DNA of 23,931 nucleotides from Planctomycetales bacterium (lineage in GTDB: Bacteria > Planctomycetota > Planctomycetia > Pirellulales > Thermoguttaceae). How positions within the stretch are numbered: the stretch's first letter is position 1; each line of letters opens with the position of its first letter. Location of the stretch: assembly GCA_007119795.1 (NCBI GenBank), contig SKOZ01000051.1, forward strand, positions 1 through 23,931, given 5' to 3'. A program made the translations under genes and the position numbers. Below, piece by piece: positions 14,742 through 22,268 of the stretch. Below the pieces are notes generated by a model. The model saw only the letters and a program-made list of their open reading frames with translations, did no database searches and was not told the origin of the DNA.

Positions 14742-17396
14742 CTACCTCCTCCGCCTCCGCCGCGCGCGGTGCCGCGACTGGCGGCTCTCCTGCCGCGGAC
14801 GCCATTGCTGCTGCGGGGTGTCTATCTTGCTCGTATCCTCCTCGCTCCCGTCGCCATCCTCGCCGAAACCGTCATCGTCGAATTCGTCGTCATCGAGGTC
14901 ATCGAAATCTTCGTCGTCGATGAAGTGCGGGGGACCCATGAACGGCGGAGGGCCCATCGGCGAGACGGCGCCGGCAAACATCTCGAAGGCATCGCGCACC
15001 CGCTCGATACTGCCGCCCGAATCCAAGGCCTCTTCCACCATGGAGGTGAACTCCTCGCGGAGTCCGTGCGGCATGGTCAAGTAGAAGATCGCGAACTGCG
15101 AGCGCTGGCGGAAGTCCTGCGTCACGGCGTCCTCCTGGCCGGAGGTCATCGCCAGGTAGCGTTCCAGGTAGGAGACTGCCGCGGGCGGTCCCCCCAGGAT
15201 CCGGTCCGCCCACGGCGGTTCGATGAGGAGGCGCTCGCCCTCCACAAGATGGAGGAGCGGCTCCTCGGGGAATTGGTCGCGTCCTCGACGGACGAGGAGG
15301 TTCACCGCCTTGAGGATGCACTTGGGGAGGCTCTTCGGCTGCGGCAAGGGATCGCACTCGTCGCGGAACCAGATGAGGTGCCGGGCGGCATCGCAGAAGG
15401 CGGCGTGCTGCCACTTGATCCGAGAGGACCGCCCCACGTAATCGACCACGGCTCCATCGAGCTCCTCGTCGATTTCCCGGCGCTTGGGGAGAAGCGGCTC
15501 GGGGCGTGCTGCGCGGCAGATCGCGGTAAGGGTCTCGCTCTGGCAGCGCTTGCGGGCGGCGGCGAGGAACTCGCGCCTCCACTTGGCGGCGAAGTCGGCG
15601 GGCAGGCCCCATTGCCGGGCCTCGAACGCCAGGAGGAGGAGCACGGCCGTCGGTTCGGCGAGCATCCGCTTGGCCTGCGCGAGGAGCTCGTGCCCCCGGT
15701 CGAGCTCGTTGCTGCGGAAGGCGAAGAGCGCCTCGCGGGCTCGGCGCATCCAGGGCGGCGGCTCGTTGCCGCCGACGGTCCCGGCCGCTTGCAGGGCGGC
15801 GCGGCCCTTTTCCCATTGCCGATTCTGCGCGGCGGCGGCTGCCAGGGCGATCTGGCCGTGGTAGGCGATCTCGTTGAGCCGGGCATCGAGCGGCTTCAAC
15901 TGCCGGGCCCGCATCGCATATTCTGCCGCCCGCTCGGGATCGTCTCCCTCCAGGTGGTGACGGGCCAATTCCTCGAGCGTGGGCAGGTCGTCGGGGAAAC
16001 GGGCCAGAAGCATCTCCAGCGCCGAGAGGACCACCTCTGGCTTGTTCCAGGCGCGGCACTCCCGGACCAGGGCGCGGTAGGCAGCGATCTGGTCGGGGGC
16101 GGCGCGAATCCCCTCGCGGAAGGCTTCGAGAACCCATTCCCGCAGCCGCCCCTCCTGCGCCCGCGAGTCGTCATCCACCCGACCGAAGCTCATGATGCGG
16201 TGGTGAAGCCGCCCCAACTCCTGTTCCACGGAGATCGATCGCATGCGACCGATCTCCACCCACACCAGGCTGCGTGCTACCGCGCGCGCGCCGCCGGTAA
16301 GCTCGGCGACGTGATCCAGGTCTGCCAGATACTCGAGCCACCGCGATTCGGCGCCGCGGGCCTGGGCGGCATCCTCGCCCTCGTCTTCCTTGTTCAGCGA
16401 TTCGCGCAGCGCCAACGCCGCGGCACGGTTCCCTTTGGGGTCCAGCGGGAGCGCCGCGTCGCGGCTGAGCTCGCGCACCAGGTTGACGTTCCCCTGGAGG
16501 ATCGCCCGGGAGATCAGCTCCTGTCCCACCCGCCGTGCCAGAGCCGGATCGCGGCGCGCCAGCGGCTTGCAGATCCCTCGCCAAGCCTGCCGGATCGACC
16601 GCCAGCGGCCCGCAGCAAAATGCTCCTGAAGACGCATCAGGGGCGCGGCGACCGACTCGCCGAACACGGCCCGCTCGATGCGGTCCACGGCCTGCCGCCG
16701 CTGCTCCTGCGCGGCGCGATCGCTCGGGGACGGTTCGGCCAACATCCGTAGCGAGGCGGCGATCTGGGCTGCGTCCCGCTGCGGATCCAGGCGATCCCAG
16801 TTGGCGCGCATCTGGTCGACGTCGCGGCGGTAGTAGGCCGCCAGACCCCGTACGAAGAGCCGCCAATCGGCAAAGGGGGAGCTGCGGGGAATGTCCTTCA
16901 CGGTCTCGAGGGCGCTCCGTTCGTCACCCCCGGCAAGGGAGTCCAGCGCGCTGCGGATCTGCCTGGCCCCACGCCCCAACTCCGGGAGCGAGGCCGGGGC
17001 CTCGTCGGGCCGCCGGACGGCATGGTCGGCCGCGGAGCCGGAAAGGGTGAAGTCCAGCTCGAGGGGCGCCTTGAGCATCCCCTTGGCCCGGTCGACCAGG
17101 CCGGTGGCCACGAGGATCGGCGGCAGCTTCCCCTCGACCCCGGCGTCGGTCACCCCCAGGGCCAAGAGGCCCTCGAGCACCCCCCGCGCCTCGGCCGTCA
17201 TCCCCAGCCGCTGGAGTTGCTCTGCACGACCCAGGTGGGCCCGTTCCAGGAGCGTCCGGGAGGCCTCCGAAGGCGCTTGACGATGGCTCACCCGCGCCTC
17301 CTTCAGCGCCGAGCGGAAGTCCTCCTTTTCCATCGCCCGCCGGGCGCGTTGCAGCGGGTCAACCGATCTGAGCTTTTTCTTGTTTTTGGTTGCCAT
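14742..17396 (-). CDS. Large TPR-like scaffold protein heading the chaperone cluster
   Basis: An 884-residue, mainly helical protein with no signal peptide, so probably cytoplasmic. It opens with a lysine-rich start (MATKNKKKLRSVDPLQRARR). TPR-like pairs are visible near residues 15-90 (DFRSALKEARVSHRQAPSEA) and 430-545 (PEVVLSALEMLLARFPDDLP, then DPERAAEYAMRARQLKPLDA). The C-terminal third has no recognisable domain. The end is striking: a run of Asp/Glu (about 823-855) followed by a very basic tail ending in seven arginines. I chose ATG 17396 for the lysine-rich start common to such proteins; ATG 17405 is 9 bases upstream and neither has a good Shine-Dalgarno. It leads the cluster, 38 bases before the J-domain gene, and may present clients to the Hsp70. 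No family name can be given. Confidence 0.75.
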   Translation of the reverse strand: MATKNKKKLRSVDPLQRARRAMEKEDFRSALKEARVSHRQAPSEASRTLLERAHLGRAEQLQRLGMTAEARGVLEGLLALGVTDAGVEGKLPPILVATGLVDRAKGMLKAPLELDFTLSGSAADHAVRRPDEAPASLPELGRGARQIRSALDSLAGGDERSALETVKDIPRSSPFADWRLFVRGLAAYYRRDVDQMRANWDRLDPQRDAAQIAASLRMLAEPSPSDRAAQEQRRQAVDRIERAVFGESVAAPLMRLQEHFAAGRWRSIRQAWRGICKPLARRDPALARRVGQELISRAILQGNVNLVRELSRDAALPLDPKGNRAAALALRESLNKEDEGEDAAQARGAESRWLEYLADLDHVAELTGGARAVARSLVWVEIGRMRSISVEQELGRLHHRIMSFGRVDDDSRAQEGRLREWVLEAFREGIRAAPDQIAAYRALVRECRAWNKPEVVLSALEMLLARFPDDLPTLEELARHHLEGDDPERAAEYAMRARQLKPLDARLNEIAYHGQIALAAAAAQNRQWEKGRAALQAAGTVGGNEPPPWMRRAREALFAFRSNELDRGHELLAQAKRMLAEPTAVLLLLAFEARQWGLPADFAAKWRREFLAAARKRCQSETLTAICRAARPEPLLPKRREIDEELDGAVVDYVGRSSRIKWQHAAFCDAARHLIWFRDECDPLPQPKSLPKCILKAVNLLVRRGRDQFPEEPLLHLVEGERLLIEPPWADRILGGPPAAVSYLERYLAMTSGQEDAVTQDFRQRSQFAIFYLTMPHGLREEFTSMVEEALDSGGSIERVRDAFEMFAGAVSPMGPPPFMGPPHFIDDEDFDDLDDDEFDDDGFGEDGDGSEEDTSKIDTPQQQWRPRQESRQSRHRARRRRRR

Positions 17397-17711
17397 GGAC
17401 AACATCCATGTCGAGTTATGCCCTGATGAGGAGGGGCGCAACGGCCGGCAAGGCCCCCTGGCACAGCCCTGGCCGGGATACCCGTGGGGACAAGCGGCCG
17501 CCGGGCCTTGGCCGCTGCCGGTCACCTCGCCGGTCGAACCTTCAATGCCCCAGCCTCTCCGCCTACCGCAACATCTTATTGGAAAGAGGCGTCATTGCGA
17601 AGTGGTTCGCGACAGATAAAGTACCGCTAAGGTACCGCCACGGCGCCAGCGTGCAGAAGGGCGCCGCACGCCCCCCGATCGTGCCGTGGCGAGCGGGGCC
17701 TCTCCACGGAC

Positions 17712-17740
17712 TTGCCCACCATAAAGATCATTAATACGAT
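17712..17740 (+). promoter_or_regulatory. Candidate promoter for the carbonic anhydrase remnant
   Basis: TTGCCC (17712-17717), a 17-base spacer and TACGAT (17735-17740) give 4/6 matches at each box. It lies about 45 bases before ATG 17787 in the only AT-rich patch of a GC-rich 390-base gap (17397-17786). The rest of the gap shows no gene. Confidence 0.35.
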
Positions 17741-17755
17741 TAAGTAACTTGTCAA
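17727..17755 (-). promoter_or_regulatory. Candidate divergent promoter for the chaperone cluster
   Basis: On the minus strand TTGACA is a perfect -35 box (17755-17750). After 17 bases comes AATGAT (17732-17727), a 4/6 match to the -10. It overlaps the plus-strand promoter candidate, so the two would compete. The leader to ATG 17396 would be about 320 bases, unusually long. Confidence 0.35.
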
Positions 17756-17786
17756 TTCTGGGTGCACCTCACCAGGAGAGTTAACG

Positions 17787-18049
17787 ATGCTTCACCAACA
17801 TATCGATCTGGAAATCGCCGAACGGGAGGCCTGGGCGCTCCGCCGGCAGCGGGGGATACCCAACAACCGCCGCCTCTGGGTGCTCGCTTGCATGGATGAG
17901 CGCTTGCCGGTGAACGAGGCTTTGGGCATCCGGGAAGGCGACGCGCACGTCTTCCGCAACGCGGGGGGATTGGTTACCGACGACGCCGCCCGCATACCCG
18001 CCTGGGCGAGATGGTCAACACGGCCAAAGCGATGGGTGCGAAGGGATGA
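17787..18049 (+). pseudogene. Beta-carbonic anhydrase-like gene with internal deletion
   Basis: ATG 17787 has AGGAG 8 bases upstream and encodes a normal-looking N-terminus of a beta-carbonic anhydrase-like protein: RRLWVLACMDERLPVNEALG, then GDAHVFRNAGGLVTDDA. This includes the first zinc cysteine (Cys35) and the Asp37/Arg39 pair. After VTDDAAR (about residue 68) similarity stops. Two bases out of frame, from 17993, the reading HTRLGEMVNTAKAMGAKG ends at TGA 18049 and resembles a family C-terminus. The middle, about 100 residues including the HxxC zinc ligands, is missing, so no active enzyme can be made. Left in its first frame, the ORF continues as unrelated Arg/Trp-rich sequence to 18074. 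It could instead be an assembly error. The promoter and ribosome-binding site still look intact. Confidence 0.65.
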
Positions 18050-18059
18050 TTCTGCTGCG

Positions 18060-18108
18060 CCGCCGGGGAGGTAGGCCCAGCGATCGGCCGAGAAGGCCTC
18101 CCCGGCGG
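18060..18108 (+). terminator. 12-bp perfect inverted repeat after the carbonic anhydrase remnant
   Basis: CCGCCGGGGAGG (18060-18071) and its exact complement (18097-18108) enclose a 25-base loop that has a smaller GGCC/GGCC pairing option. It begins 10 bases after the TGA at 18049. No T-run follows, so it may be a terminator working with other factors, or simply a surviving 3' hairpin of the decayed gene. Confidence 0.4.
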
Positions 18109-18213
18109 ATCTTACGGGGGAAGATGCCCCTCCCTGCGGGGTCGCGGATTGTGCCTGGCGTCAGGGTCCTGCGGGTTTGCGCCACGGGGGATGCGGCCGC
18201 GGCGCGACGCGTC

Positions 18214-18243
18214 TTGACTCTCCGTAGCCGGTTCCCCTATGCT
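18214..18243 (+). promoter_or_regulatory. Promoter of the aminotransferase gene
   Basis: TTGACT (18214-18219), an 18-base spacer and TATGCT (18238-18243) match the housekeeping sigma-factor consensus at 5/6 and 4/6. Transcription would start near 18250, giving a leader of about 27 bases with AGGGAG just before ATG 18277. Confidence 0.55.
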
Positions 18244-18276
18244 GCCGGGGGCCGTGGGGCACCCCAGGGAGCCGAG

Positions 18277-19584
18277 ATGCCGCCATCTTCGTTCAAAGAC
18301 CCGTTCGACGTCGCCTTGAGCCGCCGCGCCCGCTGGGCGGGCGACGCACCGATCGCCAGTGTGCTCATGGCCCGCACCCTCGCCCAACCGGAACTGGTCT
18401 CGCTGGCGGCGGGGTTCGTCGACCAGGAGACGCTTCCGGTCACCCCGGTCGCCGAGGCGCTCGCGGCCCTGCTCGAGTCGCACGAGGGGGCACGCGCCGC
18501 CCTGCAGTATGGGACGACGGCGGGCTACCTGCCGTTGCGGGAGGCGATCGTGGAGCGGCTCCTCGCGGCCGACCGGGTTGCCAGGCACGAGGTCGCCCTC
18601 TCCGTCGAGCAGGTCGTGCTCACGGCGGGGAGCAACCAGCTCCTGCACCTGGTGCTCGAGTCGCTCCTCGACCCGGGCGACGTGGTCCTCTGCGGGGCCC
18701 CCGGCTACTTCGTGATCCTGGGCACGCTGGCCAACCTCGGTGCCCGCGCCGTGGGCGTGGCCACCGACGACGAGGGCATCGTTCCCGAGGCCTTGGAGGA
18801 GGAGTTCAGCCGCCGCCGGGAGGCCGGCGATCTCGGACGCGTGAAGGCGGTCTACGCCGTCAGCGACTTCGACAACCCCACGGGCGCCACGCTGCCCGCG
18901 GAGCGCCGCGCCGCCCTCGTCGAGATCGTCCGCCGCTGGTCACGCGATCGGAAACTCTACCTCATCGAGGACGCCGCCTACCGCGAGCTGCGCTACTACG
19001 GCGACGACCTGCCCAGCATCCGCAGCCACGACCCCCGCGGCGAGCACGTGGTGCTGGCGGGGACGTTTTCGAAGGCCTTCTCGCCGGGAATCCGCGTCGG
19101 CTGGGGCATCCTCCCCGAGGAGCTCGTCGCCCCGGTCATGAGCCAGAAGGGGAACATCGACTTCGGCTCGCCGAACTTCAACCAGCACATCATGGCGACG
19201 GTCCTCGAACGGAGTCTGCTCGACGTCCACTTAACGGCGCTCCGCGCCGCCTACCGCCGCAAGATCGACGCCGTGCTCGAGGCCGCCGAGGCGCACCTGC
19301 GGGCCGTCGCAGGGGTGAACTGGATCCGTCCCACCGGCGGCCTCTACGTGTGGGTCCGCCTCCCTGAAGGGCTCGACGCCGGGCTCGACGGCCCGCTCTT
19401 CGACCGCGCCGTCGAGGAGGGAGTGCTCTACGTACCCGGCCACTACTGCTATCCGCCCGAAGGGGAGCCCATGGCGCGCAACGCCCTGCGGCTGAGCTTC
19501 GGCATCCCCTCGTGCGAGGCCATCCGCCGGGGCGTGGCGGCGCTGGCCCGTGCCATCAGCGCGTCTTTGGAAGGAACCGCGTAA
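18277..19584 (+). CDS. PLP-dependent aminotransferase, class I/II
   Basis: A 435-residue fold-type I aminotransferase. It carries the PLP-binding hallmarks: LQYGTTAGYLPLREAIVERL, VVLTAGSNQLLHLVLESLLD, SDFDNPTGATLP, the Asp232-Ala-Ala-Tyr235 motif that contacts the pyridine ring (IEDAAYRELRY), and the Schiff-base lysine Lys266 in AGTFSKAFSPGIRVGW. The substrate-carboxylate arginine is probably in NALRLSFG near the C-terminus. The layout resembles the 2-aminoadipate/valine-pyruvate/MocR-like group, so the true substrate cannot be fixed. ATG 18277 has AGGGAG 5 bases upstream and a good promoter before it; the frame is open further upstream but that part is unrelated. The lysine-containing core and length are normal, and no neighbour identifies the pathway. 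Confidence 0.9.
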   Translation: MPPSSFKDPFDVALSRRARWAGDAPIASVLMARTLAQPELVSLAAGFVDQETLPVTPVAEALAALLESHEGARAALQYGTTAGYLPLREAIVERLLAADRVARHEVALSVEQVVLTAGSNQLLHLVLESLLDPGDVVLCGAPGYFVILGTLANLGARAVGVATDDEGIVPEALEEEFSRRREAGDLGRVKAVYAVSDFDNPTGATLPAERRAALVEIVRRWSRDRKLYLIEDAAYRELRYYGDDLPSIRSHDPRGEHVVLAGTFSKAFSPGIRVGWGILPEELVAPVMSQKGNIDFGSPNFNQHIMATVLERSLLDVHLTALRAAYRRKIDAVLEAAEAHLRAVAGVNWIRPTGGLYVWVRLPEGLDAGLDGPLFDRAVEEGVLYVPGHYCYPPEGEPMARNALRLSFGIPSCEAIRRGVAALARAISASLEGTA

Positions 19585-19656
19585 GCGGGGGGCCGCGACG
19601 AGGCGGGCCGCGAGCTCGCCCGCTCCGCACGCCCCCGGACGGAACCCGCAACGACC

Positions 19657-20790
19657 ATGACGATCATCGACCGCTACCTGCTGCGGCAGTACGTGCAAAC
19701 CTTGGTCATCTGCTACGTGAGCCTGACGGGTCTCTACGTCGTCTTCGACGCCTTCACCAATATCGAGGAGTTTCTCCGCGCTGCGCCCGACGGGGGGGGG
19801 CTCTTCCGGCTGATGGGCTCCTACTACGGCTACCGGGCGGTCTTCCTCTTCGACCGCCTCGCCGGGATCCTCGTCCTCTGTGCGGCGATGTTCACGGTCA
19901 CCTGGATCCAGCGGAACAACGAGATGACGGCGCTGCTGGCCGCCGGCGTTCCCAAACTGCGGGTGATCGCCCCGGTGGTCGCCGCCTGCGCGGTGACGAC
20001 CCTCTCGGCCGCCGCCAACCGCGAGCTGGTGATCCCCCGCTTCCGCGAGGAGCTCTCCCGGCCCACAAACGATCTCCTGGGCGAACGTGCCCAGGAGTTC
20101 AACCAGCAGTTCGACAACCGCACCGACATCATCATCGGCGGCCGCGCCGCCTTCGCCGACGGCCGGCGGATCGCCGAGCCCCGCCTCCTCCTCCCCGATG
20201 CCCTGGCCCACTACGGCAACCAGCTCGTCGCCCGCGAGGCCTTCTATCACCCGCCTCGCGACGAGCGCCCCGGAGGTTACCTCCTGGTGCGCGTCTCGCG
20301 GCCCGAGGGGCTCGACCAGCGCCCCTCGCTGAGCCTGGGTGAGCGGCCGGTGATCCTCACTCCGTACGATACGCCCTGGCTCGAGGCGGGGGAGTGTTTC
20401 GTCGTCAGCGGGCTTACCTTCGAGCAGCTCACCGCCGGCCGCGGGTGGCGGGAGTTCGCCTCCACGGGGCAGTTGATCGCCAGCCTGAGGAACCCCAGCT
20501 TGGGGTTCGGCGCCGACGTGCGGGTGGCCGTCCACTCCCGCTTCGTGCAGCCGCTTCTGGACATGACGCTCCTCTTCCTCGGCCTGCCGCTGGTGCTGGC
20601 CCGCAACAGCCGCAACATCTTCGCCGCCATCGGCATGTGCATGGCGGTCGCCAGCGGCTTCGTCCTCGTGGTGCTGGCCTGCCAGTACCTGGGGGCCAGC
20701 TACGCCGTCTCCCCCGCGCTGGCCGCCTGGCTGCCGCTGATCCTCTTCGTTCCCCCCGCAGTCGTCATGTTCGACCGCATCCTCGAGTAG
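19657..20790 (+). CDS. LptF/LptG (YjgP/YjgQ) family permease
   Basis: A 377-residue membrane protein of the family that forms the LptFG channel of the lipopolysaccharide export ABC transporter, moving LPS from the inner membrane towards the outer membrane. It has the expected plan: the N-terminal motif TIIDRYLLRQYVQTL, three helices (about 14-33, 61-83, 101-120), a large periplasmic jelly-roll domain (about 121-292) and three C-terminal helices (about 298-316, 320-346, 352-372). The EMTALLAAGVPKLRV loop is the usual coupling-helix region facing the ATPase LptB. It starts 72 bases after the aminotransferase stop, with a weak ribosome-binding site. Whether it corresponds to LptF or LptG cannot be told from one copy. 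It supports an outer membrane in this organism. Confidence 0.88.
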   Translation: MTIIDRYLLRQYVQTLVICYVSLTGLYVVFDAFTNIEEFLRAAPDGGGLFRLMGSYYGYRAVFLFDRLAGILVLCAAMFTVTWIQRNNEMTALLAAGVPKLRVIAPVVAACAVTTLSAAANRELVIPRFREELSRPTNDLLGERAQEFNQQFDNRTDIIIGGRAAFADGRRIAEPRLLLPDALAHYGNQLVAREAFYHPPRDERPGGYLLVRVSRPEGLDQRPSLSLGERPVILTPYDTPWLEAGECFVVSGLTFEQLTAGRGWREFASTGQLIASLRNPSLGFGADVRVAVHSRFVQPLLDMTLLFLGLPLVLARNSRNIFAAIGMCMAVASGFVLVVLACQYLGASYAVSPALAAWLPLILFVPPAVVMFDRILE

Positions 20791-20852
20791 GGCGCCGCTC
20801 GGGAAGCATCGCGGCTCCCACGGGAACCCGGAGCAGAGGGGGACGTACCGGA

Positions 20853-20858
20853 TATAAT
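20853..20858 (+). promoter_or_regulatory. Candidate -10 box upstream of the desaturase gene
   Basis: A perfect TATAAT in otherwise GC-rich sequence. No good -35 is seen 16-18 bases upstream. A start near 20865 would leave ATG 20876 almost leaderless and favour ATG 20915. Confidence 0.3.
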
Positions 20859-20914
20859 TCTTTTGGGTAGGGTCGATGTCGTTCAACCCGGAACACGCAT
20901 TAGGGGGCGCGGCG

Positions 20915-22024
20915 ATGCATCGAAACAGCGAACATCCCCGCACAGCACTTACTGCGGCGCAGGCTAAGCCTCTTCTCGAGGGGCTGTGGGTCCCACAACC
21001 GGCCCGCTATTGGGCCGATTTTCTCCTCTCGATCGGTGTCGGCGGCTTTGCCTTCGCCATGGTTCGCCTCTCACCGCTGTTCTCGGTGCAGCAGGTGGGC
21101 TTCTTCCTTGTGGCCGGCCTGCTCTACTACCGCGCGGCGATGTTCATCCACGAGTTGGTCCATCTCAAGCCGGGCACCATGCGGGCTTTTCGGGTGGTAT
21201 GGAACCTCCTCTGCGGCATCCCTTTCCTGATCCCTTCCTTCGTCTATTATCCCCACCGCGACCACCACCGCGGCAACCACTACGGCACGGATCACGACGG
21301 CGAGTACCTGCCCCTGGAGCACCGGCCGCGGTGGCACATGGTGGCGTTTCTCCTCCAGGGGCTTTATATACCCCCCTTGGCCGTGCTCCGCTTCCTCGTC
21401 CTTACGCCCCTAGGGTGGATCAACCCGGCGCTGGGCGGCTGGGTGTACCAGCGGGCGTCGTCGATGATCATCGATCCCCGCTACCAGCGACCCGGCCCAA
21501 CGCCGGCGGAACGGCGGGTGATTCGCCTCCAGGAGACGGCCTGCTTCCTCTGGTGCCTGGGTATCGCCTCGGTCCCGCCCCTCTTCCTCGGCCGCTGGCC
21601 GATTCCCTTCCTCGTTCACGCTTACGCCACGGCGGTCTTCATCGTCACGCTGAACGCCTTGCGGACCCTCGGATCCCACCGCTGGAGCAATGCGGGCGGC
21701 CAGATGCGCTTCGCCGAGCAGGTCCTCGACTCGGTGAACTACGCCGCGCGGCCCTGGATCACGGAGTTGTGGGGACCGGTGGGGACACGATACCACGCCC
21801 TGCACCACTTCCTCCCCGCGCTCCCCTATCATGCCCTCCCCGAGGCACACCGACGCCTCATGGCCGGCCTTCCCGCCGATTCGCCCTACCGCCGGACGGT
21901 GGCCACCTCGCTCACCGAGGTCCTCCTCGACCTCTGGCGACGGAGCGGCCGGCGGCGGGAAGAGGGAATCGAGACGGTTGCTGCGGTCTCGTCGGCAGAG
22001 GCTGCAAACCAGCCGAGAGGCTGA
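20915..22024 (+). CDS. Fatty acid desaturase-like membrane protein
   Basis: A 369-residue integral membrane protein of the di-iron fatty acid desaturase/hydroxylase superfamily, which introduces double bonds or hydroxyls into lipid acyl chains at the membrane. The three histidine boxes are present and correctly ordered: HELVH (79-83), HRDHH (114-118) and HALHH (294-298). Paired hydrophobic segments lie between them, for example DFLLSIGVGGFAFAMV and HMVAFLLQGLYIPPLAVLRF. ATG 20915 is preferred because AGGGGG lies 7 bases upstream and it suits the TATAAT at 20853; the in-frame ATG 20876 would add 13 residues. The C-terminal 40 residues are charged and variable. Substrate and position specificity cannot be predicted. 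It follows the Lpt permease by about 125 bases, which suggests an envelope-lipid context but no operon. Confidence 0.85.
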   Translation: MHRNSEHPRTALTAAQAKPLLEGLWVPQPARYWADFLLSIGVGGFAFAMVRLSPLFSVQQVGFFLVAGLLYYRAAMFIHELVHLKPGTMRAFRVVWNLLCGIPFLIPSFVYYPHRDHHRGNHYGTDHDGEYLPLEHRPRWHMVAFLLQGLYIPPLAVLRFLVLTPLGWINPALGGWVYQRASSMIIDPRYQRPGPTPAERRVIRLQETACFLWCLGIASVPPLFLGRWPIPFLVHAYATAVFIVTLNALRTLGSHRWSNAGGQMRFAEQVLDSVNYAARPWITELWGPVGTRYHALHHFLPALPYHALPEAHRRLMAGLPADSPYRRTVATSLTEVLLDLWRRSGRRREEGIETVAAVSSAEAANQPRG

Positions 22025-22268
22025 TGGCCGAGGGGACGCCTGCAAGAGGAGGCACCCCCGGTAGCTTTCACGGCGGTGAGGCGGTACGCTTTCGAACAAT
22101 GAGGTTACCGCAGTTACGGAACGGTCGGATCGCGAGGGATCTGCCCTGAGAAGTGGTGCCATCTAACTCTTTGGGGCCGGAACCCTTGCTGCGAGCAGCC
22201 GCCGCGACAGTACCCCCGATCCTGTTCCTGCATGGCGTTGGGGCCCCGAAGAAAAAGGAAAGACCATA

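Noticed and set aside
14769..16751. Plus-strand open frame of 660 codons opposite the large TPR gene
   Set aside because: It shows no domain or start signal, and the minus-strand frame has overlaps and spacing that fit the cluster.
17621..17638. Two GTACCGC copies 11 bases apart as an operator
   Set aside because: They are too short and isolated to support a binding site.
19231..20943. Minus-strand open frame of 570 codons opposite the permease gene
   Set aside because: The plus strand has a clear LptF/LptG-type protein; the antisense reading has no family features.
22025..22268. Riboswitch or T-box leader before serA
   Set aside because: I looked for T-box and other conserved leader motifs and saw none; only short GGGGCC repeats are present.
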